DNA from: Prevotellaceae bacterium
Lineage (GTDB): Bacteria; Bacteroidota; Bacteroidia; Bacteroidales; UBA932
Direction of reading: 5' to 3'
Assembly: GCA_031257655.1 (NCBI GenBank)
Contig: JAIROF010000198.1
Location: 1 to 6,547 of the forward strand
Length of the DNA: 6,547 bases
Made by a program: the position numbers and the translations under genes. The notes beneath the pieces are model-generated. The model ran no database searches and was not told where the DNA came from. It saw nothing but the letters and a program-made list of their open reading frames with translations. How positions within the stretch are numbered: position 1 is the first letter of the stretch; each line of letters starts with the position of its first letter. Shown one piece after another: positions 1 through 6,481 of the stretch.

Positions 1-63
1 CGACCTTAAAGTTTACAACTAACAAGCAACGCCCTGAAGCATGGAATTAGCCTATATTTACTT

Positions 64-264
64 GTGCAGATTTCGTGCTTGGCGACGTTCACCACCAGCA
101 AGGAAGACAGCGCTTCGGATGCTTCGGATGCTTTGTTGTTTAGCATCGGCCGGAAGGAGGTAGAGGCGCTGTCGTCCGGCGGGGTGGGGGAGGCGCGGGC
201 GGCGTTTGCTCGCCGCCTGCTCCCCTCCGCCCCTTCTGCAGCAGAAGTCGCCATGGTTGGTTGA
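64..264 (+). pseudogene. Decayed 5' fragment of a BACON lipoprotein gene, paralogous to the next gene
   Basis: The frame is open from base 10 to the TGA at 262-264. It has no ATG in a sensible place; a GTG at 64 is the only candidate start. Bases about 91-186 align with 408-492 of the next gene. The shared protein pattern is KED, then S-D-A/S, then FSI, then E-(V/I)-EALSSGGV, which covers the lipoprotein tether and first BACON strand. The codon matching the lipid-modified cysteine is AGC (Ser) at 97-99 instead of TGC, so a product could not be lipidated at that site. Similarity stops at about 187, where a GC-rich hairpin begins, and the rest of the frame resembles no BACON sequence. A 9-base tandem duplication (GCTTCGGAT at 112-120 and 121-129) lies inside the matching part. 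I infer a broken tandem duplicate or recombination scar. The part upstream of base 90 is only weakly alignable. Confidence 0.55.
187..228. repeat. GC-rich imperfect hairpin ending the BACON fragment
   Basis: A perfect 7-bp core stem (GGCGGCG at 198-204 and CGCCGCC at 211-217, loop TTTGCT) extends outward with a G-T pair and few mismatches to about 187/228. A separate small palindrome, TTCTGC-A-GCAGAA, follows at 234-246. No T-tract follows, so it is not a typical intrinsic terminator. It sits exactly where similarity to the downstream BACON gene ends. Confidence 0.5.
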
Positions 265-353
265 AATGGCCGGTTAAAAAATGAATGAGTTGAAAAAAAT
301 AAAAAATTACATGTTTACTATTGTTTTTAAGTCAAATGTTTGTAAAGAAAGGA

Positions 354-1631
354 ATGAAAAACTATTATTTAAGAGTATTTAGCGTATTTGTGGCAATGGC
401 GCTATTTTCCGCCTGCAAGGAAGACGGCGCTTCCGATTCTTCGTCGTTTAGCATCGACCAGCAGGAGATAGAGGCGCTGTCGTCTGGAGGGGTAACGGTG
501 ATTTCGGTGAGCACGGGCATGTCGTGGAACGTGAGCTCGGATGCCGAGTGGGTAAAGGTGTCGCCGGCGTCGGGCACGGGCTCCGGGAGCGTAACGGTGA
601 ACATCGACGAGCGCGCGGGCGCCAGCCGCTCCACCAAGCTCACCTTTGTAGCCGGCTCAATCGTCAAAACGGTGGACGTGCTGCAGCGGGGCAACCTGAA
701 GGACGACTACTACCGGACGGGCGAAATTATCAGGATGCACCGCCACACGGTGGGCGAGGGCATCGTTGTGGTAATCCTGTGCGACGGGTTCGACCGCGAG
801 GACTGCAAGAAAGGCGGCGTTCTTGAGTATAACTGCTACAAGCTCAAAGACCTCTTTCTGTCCATGCCCATAGTGCGCGACCATAAGGGCTACTTCGACG
901 TGATAGCCCGCGTGGACGTATCCCGCGACCGGGGCGCCCGCAACTGCGTGGAGGACGTAGAGCATTGCCCGGACAACGCCTACGGCGCAGGACACCCCGA
1001 TTTTAACTGGGACCTGATGCACCACAACGCCACGCTCGCCGCCGGCAAAACCAACCGCGAAATCATCTACATGGCCAACGGAATGGTTGGCGGACACGTG
1101 ATTGGCGGCATAGCCGTTTACTCGGCCAACGAGCCCAACAAACCCTACTGGATGATGCACGAATTTGTTGGCCACACGCTCGGACGGTTGGTCGACATGT
1201 ACTTCATCACGGGTAGCGATTCGGCAACGTCGGAGACCTACAAGGTGTTCGACAATGGCCATGAAACGGGCGACTGGCTGCAGCTCGACTGGAAAACAGA
1301 CCCCAAGGAGGTTTACTGGCGCGACTTTATCGGACAGCCCGGCTACGAGCAGGTGGGCGTGTATCCGGCCTCTTTCTGGAGCTTGCAGTTTGGCTCGCTT
1401 ACCACCTGCGAGGACATCAACAACTCGGTGATGTACGGGCCGGTGAACCACTATACGGTGATGGAGCGCTACCAGATATGGCGCATCATACAGAGCCGCG
1501 CAGGCTTTACGACCATAACCATAGACGAGTTTAAGGAGTACGACCAGGTAAACCTGATAGACGCCGACTGGTCGTGGCAGCGGTACGACAACTGGGTAGA
1601 CGACCGCATCTGGGAGTGGTCGGACGATTAG
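354..1631 (+). CDS. Surface lipoprotein: BACON domain + M64-family (IgA peptidase-like) metallopeptidase
   Basis: The product has 425 residues from the ATG at 354. I chose this start because it gives MKNYYLR, like the MKNY start of the next gene, and a compact signal peptide; ATG 336 and TTG 321 are also in frame. The lipobox is LFSAC with the cysteine at residue 21, followed by KED, which fits surface export in Bacteroidota. Residues about 31-113 form a BACON domain (WNVSSDAEWVKVSPASGTG core, ending VLQRGN), a beta-sandwich module often linked to glycan or mucin binding. Residues about 128-400 resemble peptidase family M64: VVVILCDGF (D144-F146), then a likely zinc site, HEFVGH (269-274) followed by TLGRLVDMY with D281, then VGVYPASFW and a late SVMY segment. 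The site reads HExxGH rather than HExxH, and DMY replaces the more usual DEY. The protein has many cysteines and a Trp/Asp-rich C-terminal tail. Family M64 is named for a clostridial IgA protease; the substrate here is unknown. It is probably transcribed apart from the downstream genes, 241 bases away. Confidence 0.9.
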   Translation: MKNYYLRVFSVFVAMALFSACKEDGASDSSSFSIDQQEIEALSSGGVTVISVSTGMSWNVSSDAEWVKVSPASGTGSGSVTVNIDERAGASRSTKLTFVAGSIVKTVDVLQRGNLKDDYYRTGEIIRMHRHTVGEGIVVVILCDGFDREDCKKGGVLEYNCYKLKDLFLSMPIVRDHKGYFDVIARVDVSRDRGARNCVEDVEHCPDNAYGAGHPDFNWDLMHHNATLAAGKTNREIIYMANGMVGGHVIGGIAVYSANEPNKPYWMMHEFVGHTLGRLVDMYFITGSDSATSETYKVFDNGHETGDWLQLDWKTDPKEVYWRDFIGQPGYEQVGVYPASFWSLQFGSLTTCEDINNSVMYGPVNHYTVMERYQIWRIIQSRAGFTTITIDEFKEYDQVNLIDADWSWQRYDNWVDDRIWEWSDD

Positions 1632-1650
1632 CCGCTCCCGTCCTGCCCCG

Positions 1651-1678
1651 CCCGGCGTAGCGCCCACGCTACGCCGGG
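1651..1678. terminator. Perfect 12-bp stem-loop after the M64 gene, possible terminator or REP-like element
   Basis: The arms CCCGGCGTAGCG (1651-1662) and CGCTACGCCGGG (1667-1678) pair perfectly around a 4-base loop, CCCA, starting 19 bases after the stop codon. Only TT follows, so it lacks the U-tract of a classical intrinsic terminator. Its place just after a gene, with the next gene starting 195 bases later, fits a transcript end or an mRNA 3'-stabilising hairpin. The stem itself is certain; the role is inferred. Confidence 0.5.
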
Positions 1679-1685
1679 TTAGAGG

Positions 1686-1740
1686 CAAGGCGCCGGCCTT
1701 GTAGGAGACCTCGCTTAGAAAATAAAAAAGCATGCTTTTT
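1686..1740. repeat. Two further small palindromes in the same gap
   Basis: A 6-bp stem, CAAGGC (1686-1691) with GCCTTG (1696-1701), has the loop GCCG. It is followed at 1725-1740 by the 16-base perfect palindrome AAAAAGCATGCTTTTT, which looks like a weak bidirectional A-tract/T-tract signal. The rest of the gap (1741-1872) holds no open frame of note and no clear Bacteroides-type promoter that I can identify. Confidence 0.35.
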
Positions 1741-1872
1741 GAAAAATATTTATGCCCAACAGCTCAACCATCGTGCTAAAGCTGAATTTATCCGCTGTAG
1801 CCTGTCCGGTCTGAGCGCTTTTCACGCAGGCACAAAAAAATCACCTCAATAATTTTTTGATTAGCTAAAAAA

Positions 1873-3318
1873 ATGAAAAATTACACACCTTACTTTAAGC
1901 GCGTACCGGCAGCGCTGCTGGGCGTTGCGCTGCTCTTTGCCTCGTGCAAAAAAGAGGAGCGCTCCAAAAGCTCGGCCTGCGACGTCCTGCTGTTTAGCGT
2001 AAACGCGCTGACGTGGGAAATAGAGGGCGCAAACATTACCCGCCACTACCCGCCGGAAACGCCGGCGGAGCCGCTCGCGCCCGCCATCAGCCTGTCGCCG
2101 GGCGCCACGGTCGACCCGCCGGCCGGCCAGCCGCAGAACTTCTTTACGGCCGACGGCGTTGCCTACACCGTTACCGCCGAAGACGGCGCAACGAAAAAAA
2201 CCTACACCGCCAGGGCGACGCGCGCGCCATACGCGGGCGGCGAAATCCTGTCGTTTGCGGCGGGCGGCGTGGCGTGGAGCATTAGCGATTCGCTCGTCAC
2301 CTGCGTCTACCCGGCGGACGCCGCAGAAGGCCCGCTCACGCCCACCATAGCCATATCGCCGGGCGCAGCGATAAGCCCGCCGGCAAGCCAGCCGCAAAAC
2401 TTCTTTGCCGGCGAGGGCGTGCGGTACACGGTTACCTCAGAGGACGGGGCTACCGCCAAAACCTACCTCGCGCGGGCCAGACGGGTATCCTCGGCGTGCG
2501 ATATCCTGTCGTTTGTCTTAGAAGGGGCGGCGTGGAGCATCAGCGGTACAGACATTACCTATACCTACGATTACGCCACCACCGAAACGCTCCTCACGCC
2601 CACCATCCGGCTGTCCGAAGGCGCAACGGTAAGCCCGCCGGCCGGCGAGCCGCAGAACTTCTTTGCCGGCGAGGGCGTTACCTACACCGTTAGGGCGGAG
2701 GACAGCGTCGCCACCAAAACCTACACCGCAAAGGCAACGGCCAGGTACGCGCTGACAAAATACCCCACGCGCGATTGGGTGGTTTTGCCCCGATACGGCA
2801 GCCACAGCTGGTACGACGGAACGGGCGAGCAGAACCTCTGGGACGGAGGACATCCCATGCTGATCTTAGACGACGACCCGGCCAGCGGCTGGCATTCCCC
2901 CAACAGCAATACCGCCGACTTCCCCCAGCTGCTGGTCATCGACATGAAGGCGACGAAATCCGTAGCCAAAGTGCTCGGCAGCGGGCTATACCTCAAAAAT
3001 GTGCAAGTCTACTTGACAAACAGCCTGCCCTTTCCCGGCTATGAATCGTGGGACGTCTGGTGGGATGATGAAGCATGGCGGAAAATTGACTATGAGTACA
3101 TGGAGCAGCAGATAGCGGCAAAGATACCGGGCAGCTTGCCGCTGTCGTCGTGGGGGGCGCCCATAGCGCAGACCGCCAATGCCGACAACGGCACGTCGTT
3201 CTCCTTCCTGCTGCCGCAGCCGCGCGCGGGGCGCTACCTGATGCTGCTGTTCCCCAACAACAGCACCCCCCCGTCGACCCAGATTGCCATTTACAACCTC
3301 GAAGTTTACCATAATTAA
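1873..3318 (+). CDS. Surface lipoprotein: three DUF5018-like repeats + F5/8C (discoidin)-like C-terminal domain
   Basis: The product has 481 residues. The start ATG follows an A-rich leader (AGCTAAAAAA) typical of Bacteroidota. The signal peptide ends in LFASC with the lipid cysteine at residue 25, followed by KKEER, so an outer-membrane, probably surface, lipoprotein is expected. Three repeats of about 85 residues follow at roughly 34-120, 121-205 and 206-290. They share the pattern C-D-(V/I)-L-x-F, W-x-I, LxPxIxLSPGATVxPPA, PQNFF, GVxYTVxxED, KTYxAxA. I recognise this as the DUF5018-like beta-sandwich repeat common in Bacteroides lipoproteins; the exact Pfam label is less certain. Residues about 300-481 look like an F5/8 type C domain: a DDDPASGWHS segment, LLVIDM, IQVYL-type strand (VQVYLTN), RYLMLLFP and a terminal LEVYHN. 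Such domains bind carbohydrates or other surface ligands. The second repeat lacks the leading cysteine found in the other two. It is the first gene of the probable three-gene operon. Confidence 0.88.
   Translation: MKNYTPYFKRVPAALLGVALLFASCKKEERSKSSACDVLLFSVNALTWEIEGANITRHYPPETPAEPLAPAISLSPGATVDPPAGQPQNFFTADGVAYTVTAEDGATKKTYTARATRAPYAGGEILSFAAGGVAWSISDSLVTCVYPADAAEGPLTPTIAISPGAAISPPASQPQNFFAGEGVRYTVTSEDGATAKTYLARARRVSSACDILSFVLEGAAWSISGTDITYTYDYATTETLLTPTIRLSEGATVSPPAGEPQNFFAGEGVTYTVRAEDSVATKTYTAKATARYALTKYPTRDWVVLPRYGSHSWYDGTGEQNLWDGGHPMLILDDDPASGWHSPNSNTADFPQLLVIDMKATKSVAKVLGSGLYLKNVQVYLTNSLPFPGYESWDVWWDDEAWRKIDYEYMEQQIAAKIPGSLPLSSWGAPIAQTANADNGTSFSFLLPQPRAGRYLMLLFPNNSTPPSTQIAIYNLEVYHN
1972..2742 (+). 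repeat. Three tandem DUF5018-like repeat units within the first operon gene
   Basis: The units lie at about 1972-2232, 2233-2487 and 2488-2742, about 255-260 bases each. They are clearly homologous in protein and share DNA patches such as CCGCAGAACTTCTTT or close variants. Unit 1 is closer to unit 1 of the following gene than to its own neighbours: 2032-2065 and 3516-3549 are identical over 34 bases. Confidence 0.85.
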
Positions 3319-3344
3319 CACAAACTAATTAATTTAAAAAAAAG

Positions 3345-4871
3345 ATGAAAAGGATGAAAATTTTTAGAGCCTGTTTTAGAAACGTACTGTTAGCGCTGTC
3401 GGGCGGCGCTATGCTCCTTGCGCCATCGTGCAAGGACGAAGATATCCCCAAGAGCGCGGCCTGCGACATCCTGATGTTTAGCGTCGACGGGCAGCGGTGG
3501 GAAATAGATGGAGCGAACATTACCCGCCACTACCCGCCGGAAACGCCGGAGGAGCCGCTCGTGCCCACCATCAACCTGTCGCCGGGCGCCACGGTCAACC
3601 CGCCGGCCAGCGAGGCGCAAAACTTCTTTGCGGACGCCGGCGTAGCCTACACCGTTACCGCCGAAGACGGCGTGACGAAAAAAACCTACACCGCCCGGGC
3701 GACGCGCACGCCATACGCCGGCTGCAGCATCACCTTCTTTGGCGTGGGCGATGCGCGGTGGAGCATCAGCGATTCGCTCATTACCTACGTCTTTCCGACC
3801 AAAACGGAGGAAGCGCTGCTCACGCCAGCCATCGGCCTCTCGCCGGGCGCAACGGTTGAGCCTCCGGCAAGCCAGGCGCAGAACTTCTTTGCCGAAGGCG
3901 GCGTAACCTACACCGTTACCTCGGAGGACGGAGCAACGCAAAAGCGATACCACGCTTCGGCAAGAAACAGGTACTCCGGCTGTAGCATCGAATCGTTCGG
4001 CGTAGACGGCGTAGCCTGGAGCATCGAAGATACGCTCATCTCCTACTTCTACCCGACGGGGGGGACGGGAAAGCTAACGCCAACCATCGTCCTCTCGCCG
4101 GGCGCCACGGTGAACCCAATAGCCGGCGACCCGCAGGATTTCTTTGCAGACGAGGGCGTCAAGTACACGGTTACCTCCGAGGATTCTACCGCAACAAAAA
4201 CATACACCGCCAAGGCAACTGTCGAAACCAGCGGCGGCGAGAGCTGGGCATGGGAAGTCTCCGGCAGCAGGCTTACCATCAGGGGGGTAAATGGAATCAT
4301 GCCGAATTATCAGCATAATGGAACCCCATGGGTGGAATACAGGGAGGATATTAAAAGCGTAACTATAGAAGGTATGCTCAATGTTGGCGACAGGGCTTTT
4401 CAGGAAATAGCAGAGCTGAGCTCCCTTACCATGTCTAATACGGTAAAGAGCATTGGATATTATGCTTTTGGATATTGTAGAAAATTAGCTACTGTAAATA
4501 TTCCAAATTCGGTTGATACTATTGGCGTTGCCGCTTTTAACGAGTGCACAGGCTTAACTTCGTTAACTCTTGGAAATTCGCTGAAGTACATTGGGCAGTT
4601 TGCGTTTCACTGGTGCGAACAGCTAACGACGATAACCCTCCCAAGCACACTACAATACATCGGAAATCATGTTTTCCACAGATGTTTCGGCTTGCAGGAA
4701 ATCATCAGCCTTAATCCGGTACCACCGCAGGCAATACCGAATGCTTTTGGCGATACCTCAGGACCGGTAGATAAGTCACGTGTCATAGTAAAAGTACCGG
4801 CAGGATCGGTAGCGGCCTACAGGGCAGCCGATGAATGGAAAGATTTTCCCCACATAGTTGAAATATATTAA
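3345..4871 (+). CDS. Surface lipoprotein: three DUF5018-like repeats + BspA-type leucine-rich repeats
   Basis: The product has 508 residues. ATG 3345 follows an A-rich leader 26 bases after the previous stop; ATG 3354 is an alternative. The signal peptide ends in LAPSC with the lipid cysteine at residue 29, followed by KDED; proline at -2 is slightly unusual for a lipobox. DUF5018-like repeats lie at about 38-123, 124-210 and 211-292, each starting with a cysteine (C40, C127, C213). Residues about 299-508 form a BspA/LRR_5-type domain. It has an entry module (WAWEVSGSRLTI, MPNY, PWVEYR), then repeats of the form IGxxAFxxCxxLxxxxIPxSxxxI at about 345-455, and a typical end, VPAGSVAAYRAADEWKDF. 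BspA-type LRRs, first known from Tannerella forsythia, bind host proteins such as fibronectin and fibrinogen in some species; the ligand here is unknown. Base composition drops from GC-rich to AT-rich near 4290, where the LRR head begins. Confidence 0.9.
   Translation: MKRMKIFRACFRNVLLALSGGAMLLAPSCKDEDIPKSAACDILMFSVDGQRWEIDGANITRHYPPETPEEPLVPTINLSPGATVNPPASEAQNFFADAGVAYTVTAEDGVTKKTYTARATRTPYAGCSITFFGVGDARWSISDSLITYVFPTKTEEALLTPAIGLSPGATVEPPASQAQNFFAEGGVTYTVTSEDGATQKRYHASARNRYSGCSIESFGVDGVAWSIEDTLISYFYPTGGTGKLTPTIVLSPGATVNPIAGDPQDFFADEGVKYTVTSEDSTATKTYTAKATVETSGGESWAWEVSGSRLTIRGVNGIMPNYQHNGTPWVEYREDIKSVTIEGMLNVGDRAFQEIAELSSLTMSNTVKSIGYYAFGYCRKLATVNIPNSVDTIGVAAFNECTGLTSLTLGNSLKYIGQFAFHWCEQLTTITLPSTLQYIGNHVFHRCFGLQEIISLNPVPPQAIPNAFGDTSGPVDKSRVIVKVPAGSVAAYRAADEWKDFPHIVEIY
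3456..4220 (+). repeat. Three tandem DUF5018-like repeat units within the second operon gene
   Basis: The units lie at about 3456-3713, 3714-3974 and 3975-4220. Their consensus is the same as in the gene upstream. A G7 run (4058-4064) lies in the third unit and encodes Gly-Gly within the frame. Confidence 0.85.
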
Positions 4872-4887
4872 TTTAAAACGATAAAAA

Positions 4888-6243
4888 ATGAATAAAATGA
4901 AGAAAATATCAAAATTAATGGCAGGTATGTTGGCGATGGCAGCATTTGCCTTGCCCATCACGTCGTGCGAGGAGGAAAAAAAAGATACCACCGACAAGGT
5001 AGCGGTAGGCTCCGTAAAGGTAGAGCCGGGCCTGTTTTACTTGGAGGTTGATTCTACGGTAACCCTAACGGCCACGCTATTGCCCGAAGACGACCCCGAC
5101 AACACCCTGACGTGGAGCTCCTTCAATGATGAGGTAGCCACCGTGAGCGTTACCGGTGCGCGCACCGCCGTTGTGCGGGGCGTATCCATCGGCGCTACCG
5201 CTATCAGCGTAGCCACCTCCAACAACAAAATAGCGATATGCGACATAACGGTTTCAAAGCTCGTGCCCTTAGAGGCCATCACCATTGAGCCGGGCGACAG
5301 CGTGATATACCTTGAGCGGGGAGAAATCAAAACGCTCACCGCTACGCAGGGCCCCGCAAATGCTACCAACTACCACCCGGTTTGGACGTCGAGCAACCCG
5401 ACGGTGGCTACCGTCGAAAACGGGGTGGTCAAAGCAGTCGGCGCCGGAAGCACGACCGTTACCGTTACCTCCGGAAGCATTTGGAGCGCGGTGAAAGTAT
5501 CCGTTACGACGGCGCTCCTGAAAGACATCCTGATTACCTCGGAGAATGAGATCGTAAATGCGCTGTTCATTGCCGCAGGAGATACGCTGCACCTTGGGGT
5601 AAAGCCGGAGCCCGAAGCGGCCGAAATCTTTTCGACGGCATGGATATCGGACAACGAAGGCGTGGCTACCGTAACGGAAAATGGCGCCCTTGTTGGAGTG
5701 GCTACGGGAGAAGCTGCGATTACCGTTTCCTCCGGCGCTATTCGGAAGTCGATAAAGGTGTTCGTCAACAAATACTCCCCCAGCGGATGGACGGCAACGG
5801 CGCGCAACGGAAATCATGAATGGGGGGATGCTGGCGGCGGCGACCCGTTAAGCGTGTTCGACGGCGACAGAACTACCGGTTGGCACTCCAAGCTGGATGC
5901 TCCATTGCCGCAATGCTTTATAGTGAATATGCAAACCTCAAAGCCGATAGACCATATTGTGCTGTGGCATCACCCGAACGGGGTGGCAGAAAGATGGATA
6001 TACTACCAAACAATTCAAGTATACCTCCGCGACCTGCAGGTTGCATTCGATGATGTAATAAATGCTGTAAATGACGAATTGTGGGAGCCGGCTGCCACTT
6101 TCAGCTATCCCGGCGGTTATGACCCGGTTACCATAGATTTGAAGCCAGGCAGCCAGGGAAAGTATTTGATACTGTATTTCCCTGATTCGAGGTCGGGAAC
6201 CTTTATCAGCTTCTGTGAGCTGGACGTTTATAGCGCGAAATAG
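4888..6243 (+). CDS. Surface lipoprotein: three Big_2-like Ig domains + F5/8C (discoidin)-like C-terminal domain
   Basis: The product has 451 residues. ATG 4888 lies 16 bases after the previous stop; ATG 4897 (MKKISKLM) is an equally good start. The signal peptide ends in PITSC with the cysteine at residue 27, followed by EEEKKD, which suggests surface display. Three bacterial Ig-like group 2 domains follow at about 38-123, 126-208 and 211-293. Each has an early VEP/IEPG-type strand, a W-x-S-x-N/D-x-x-VATV core and a late G-x-A/T-T-I/V-x-V strand. Residues about 298-451 resemble an F5/8 type C domain: the segment FDGDRTTGWHSKLDAPLPQC, then IDHIVLW, IQVYLRDL, GKYLILYFPDS and terminal CELDVYSAK. 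This head is related in pattern to that of the first operon gene, although the stalk modules differ. It is the last gene of the probable operon. A binding or adhesion role is inferred from the domains; the ligand is unknown. Confidence 0.88.
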   Translation: MNKMKKISKLMAGMLAMAAFALPITSCEEEKKDTTDKVAVGSVKVEPGLFYLEVDSTVTLTATLLPEDDPDNTLTWSSFNDEVATVSVTGARTAVVRGVSIGATAISVATSNNKIAICDITVSKLVPLEAITIEPGDSVIYLERGEIKTLTATQGPANATNYHPVWTSSNPTVATVENGVVKAVGAGSTTVTVTSGSIWSAVKVSVTTALLKDILITSENEIVNALFIAAGDTLHLGVKPEPEAAEIFSTAWISDNEGVATVTENGALVGVATGEAAITVSSGAIRKSIKVFVNKYSPSGWTATARNGNHEWGDAGGGDPLSVFDGDRTTGWHSKLDAPLPQCFIVNMQTSKPIDHIVLWHHPNGVAERWIYYQTIQVYLRDLQVAFDDVINAVNDELWEPAATFSYPGGYDPVTIDLKPGSQGKYLILYFPDSRSGTFISFCELDVYSAK

Positions 6244-6253
6244 CAGAAATCCA

Positions 6254-6317
6254 TCCTGGCGAATCCCCGTCCTGACGAATCCCGTTCTGCCGAATTTGCA
6301 ATTCGGCAGAACGGGAT
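6254..6317. repeat. Degenerate tandem repeat running into a perfect 17-bp hairpin (REP-like or terminator)
   Basis: Three related units, TCCTGGCGAATCCCCG (6254-6269), TCCTGACGAATCCCG (6270-6284) and TTCTGCCGAATTT (6285-6297), run into a hairpin. Its arms are 6279-6295 and 6301-6317, perfectly complementary over 17 bp, with loop TTGCA. It starts just after the operon's last stop codon and could stabilise or end the transcript. No T-tract follows, and the mixture of tandem and inverted copies looks more like a dispersed palindromic element than a plain terminator. Confidence 0.6.
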
Positions 6318-6355
6318 GAGCCATTGACAGCCGATAATTTAACAATTAATGGAAG

Positions 6356-6481
6356 ATGAAAAAAGTAGCAATATCAGCCATTTGTGCTGTATGCTTTTCA
6401 TGTACTGAAAAGTCAGAACTCCTGACTAGGCACAGATTACATTGTCGTAATTTTGGGGTATCAAATAATGTAACGAGTTGA
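6356..6481 (+). pseudogene. Orphan lipoprotein leader, probably a truncated lipoprotein gene
   Basis: A 41-codon frame starts with ATG after an A-rich leader. It encodes MKKVAISAICAVCFSCTEKS and so has a short but recognisable lipoprotein signal. The likely lipid cysteine is residue 16 and is followed by TEKSE. The frame then runs about 25 more residues and stops at TGA 6479-6481 without any recognisable domain. Likely explanations are the surviving 5' end of a lipoprotein gene disrupted by a deletion or insertion near 6420-6450, or a genuine tiny lipoprotein. The following bases (6482-6547) are AT-rich and show no gene. Confidence 0.45.

Noticed and set aside
316..323. TACTATTG as a possible Bacteroides -7 element (consensus TAnnTTTG) for the M64 gene
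   Set aside because: It has one mismatch, and the nearest upstream TTG-type -33 candidate (289-292) is 23 bases away rather than the usual 19-21, so support is too weak to annotate a promoter.
281..382. A 33-codon frame starting MNELKKIKNYMF just upstream of the M64 gene
   Set aside because: It overlaps the start of the M64 gene in another frame, has no lipobox and stops quickly. It resembles a signal-peptide start but is more likely chance in an AT-rich leader.
657..1733. Long open reading frame on the minus strand (358 codons) opposite the M64 gene
   Set aside because: It is antisense to a gene with clear domains, has low-complexity Val/His/Arg-rich content typical of a GC-rich shadow frame, and has no recognisable motif.
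1839..1863. AATCA...TGATT inverted pair and T6 run before the first operon gene as a terminator or operator
   Set aside because: Only a 5-bp stem forms and the T-run lies inside the loop, so it is not a convincing structure.
1861..2397. Minus-strand frames rich in Arg and Gly opposite the DUF5018-like repeats, also 3390-3953
   Set aside because: They mirror the tandem repeats of the coding strand and look alike only because the repeats do; there is no start context or motif.
1972..2742. Regularly spaced repeats as a possible CRISPR array
   Set aside because: The period is about 255-260 bases, in frame and coding; these are tandem protein domains, not short direct repeats with unique spacers.
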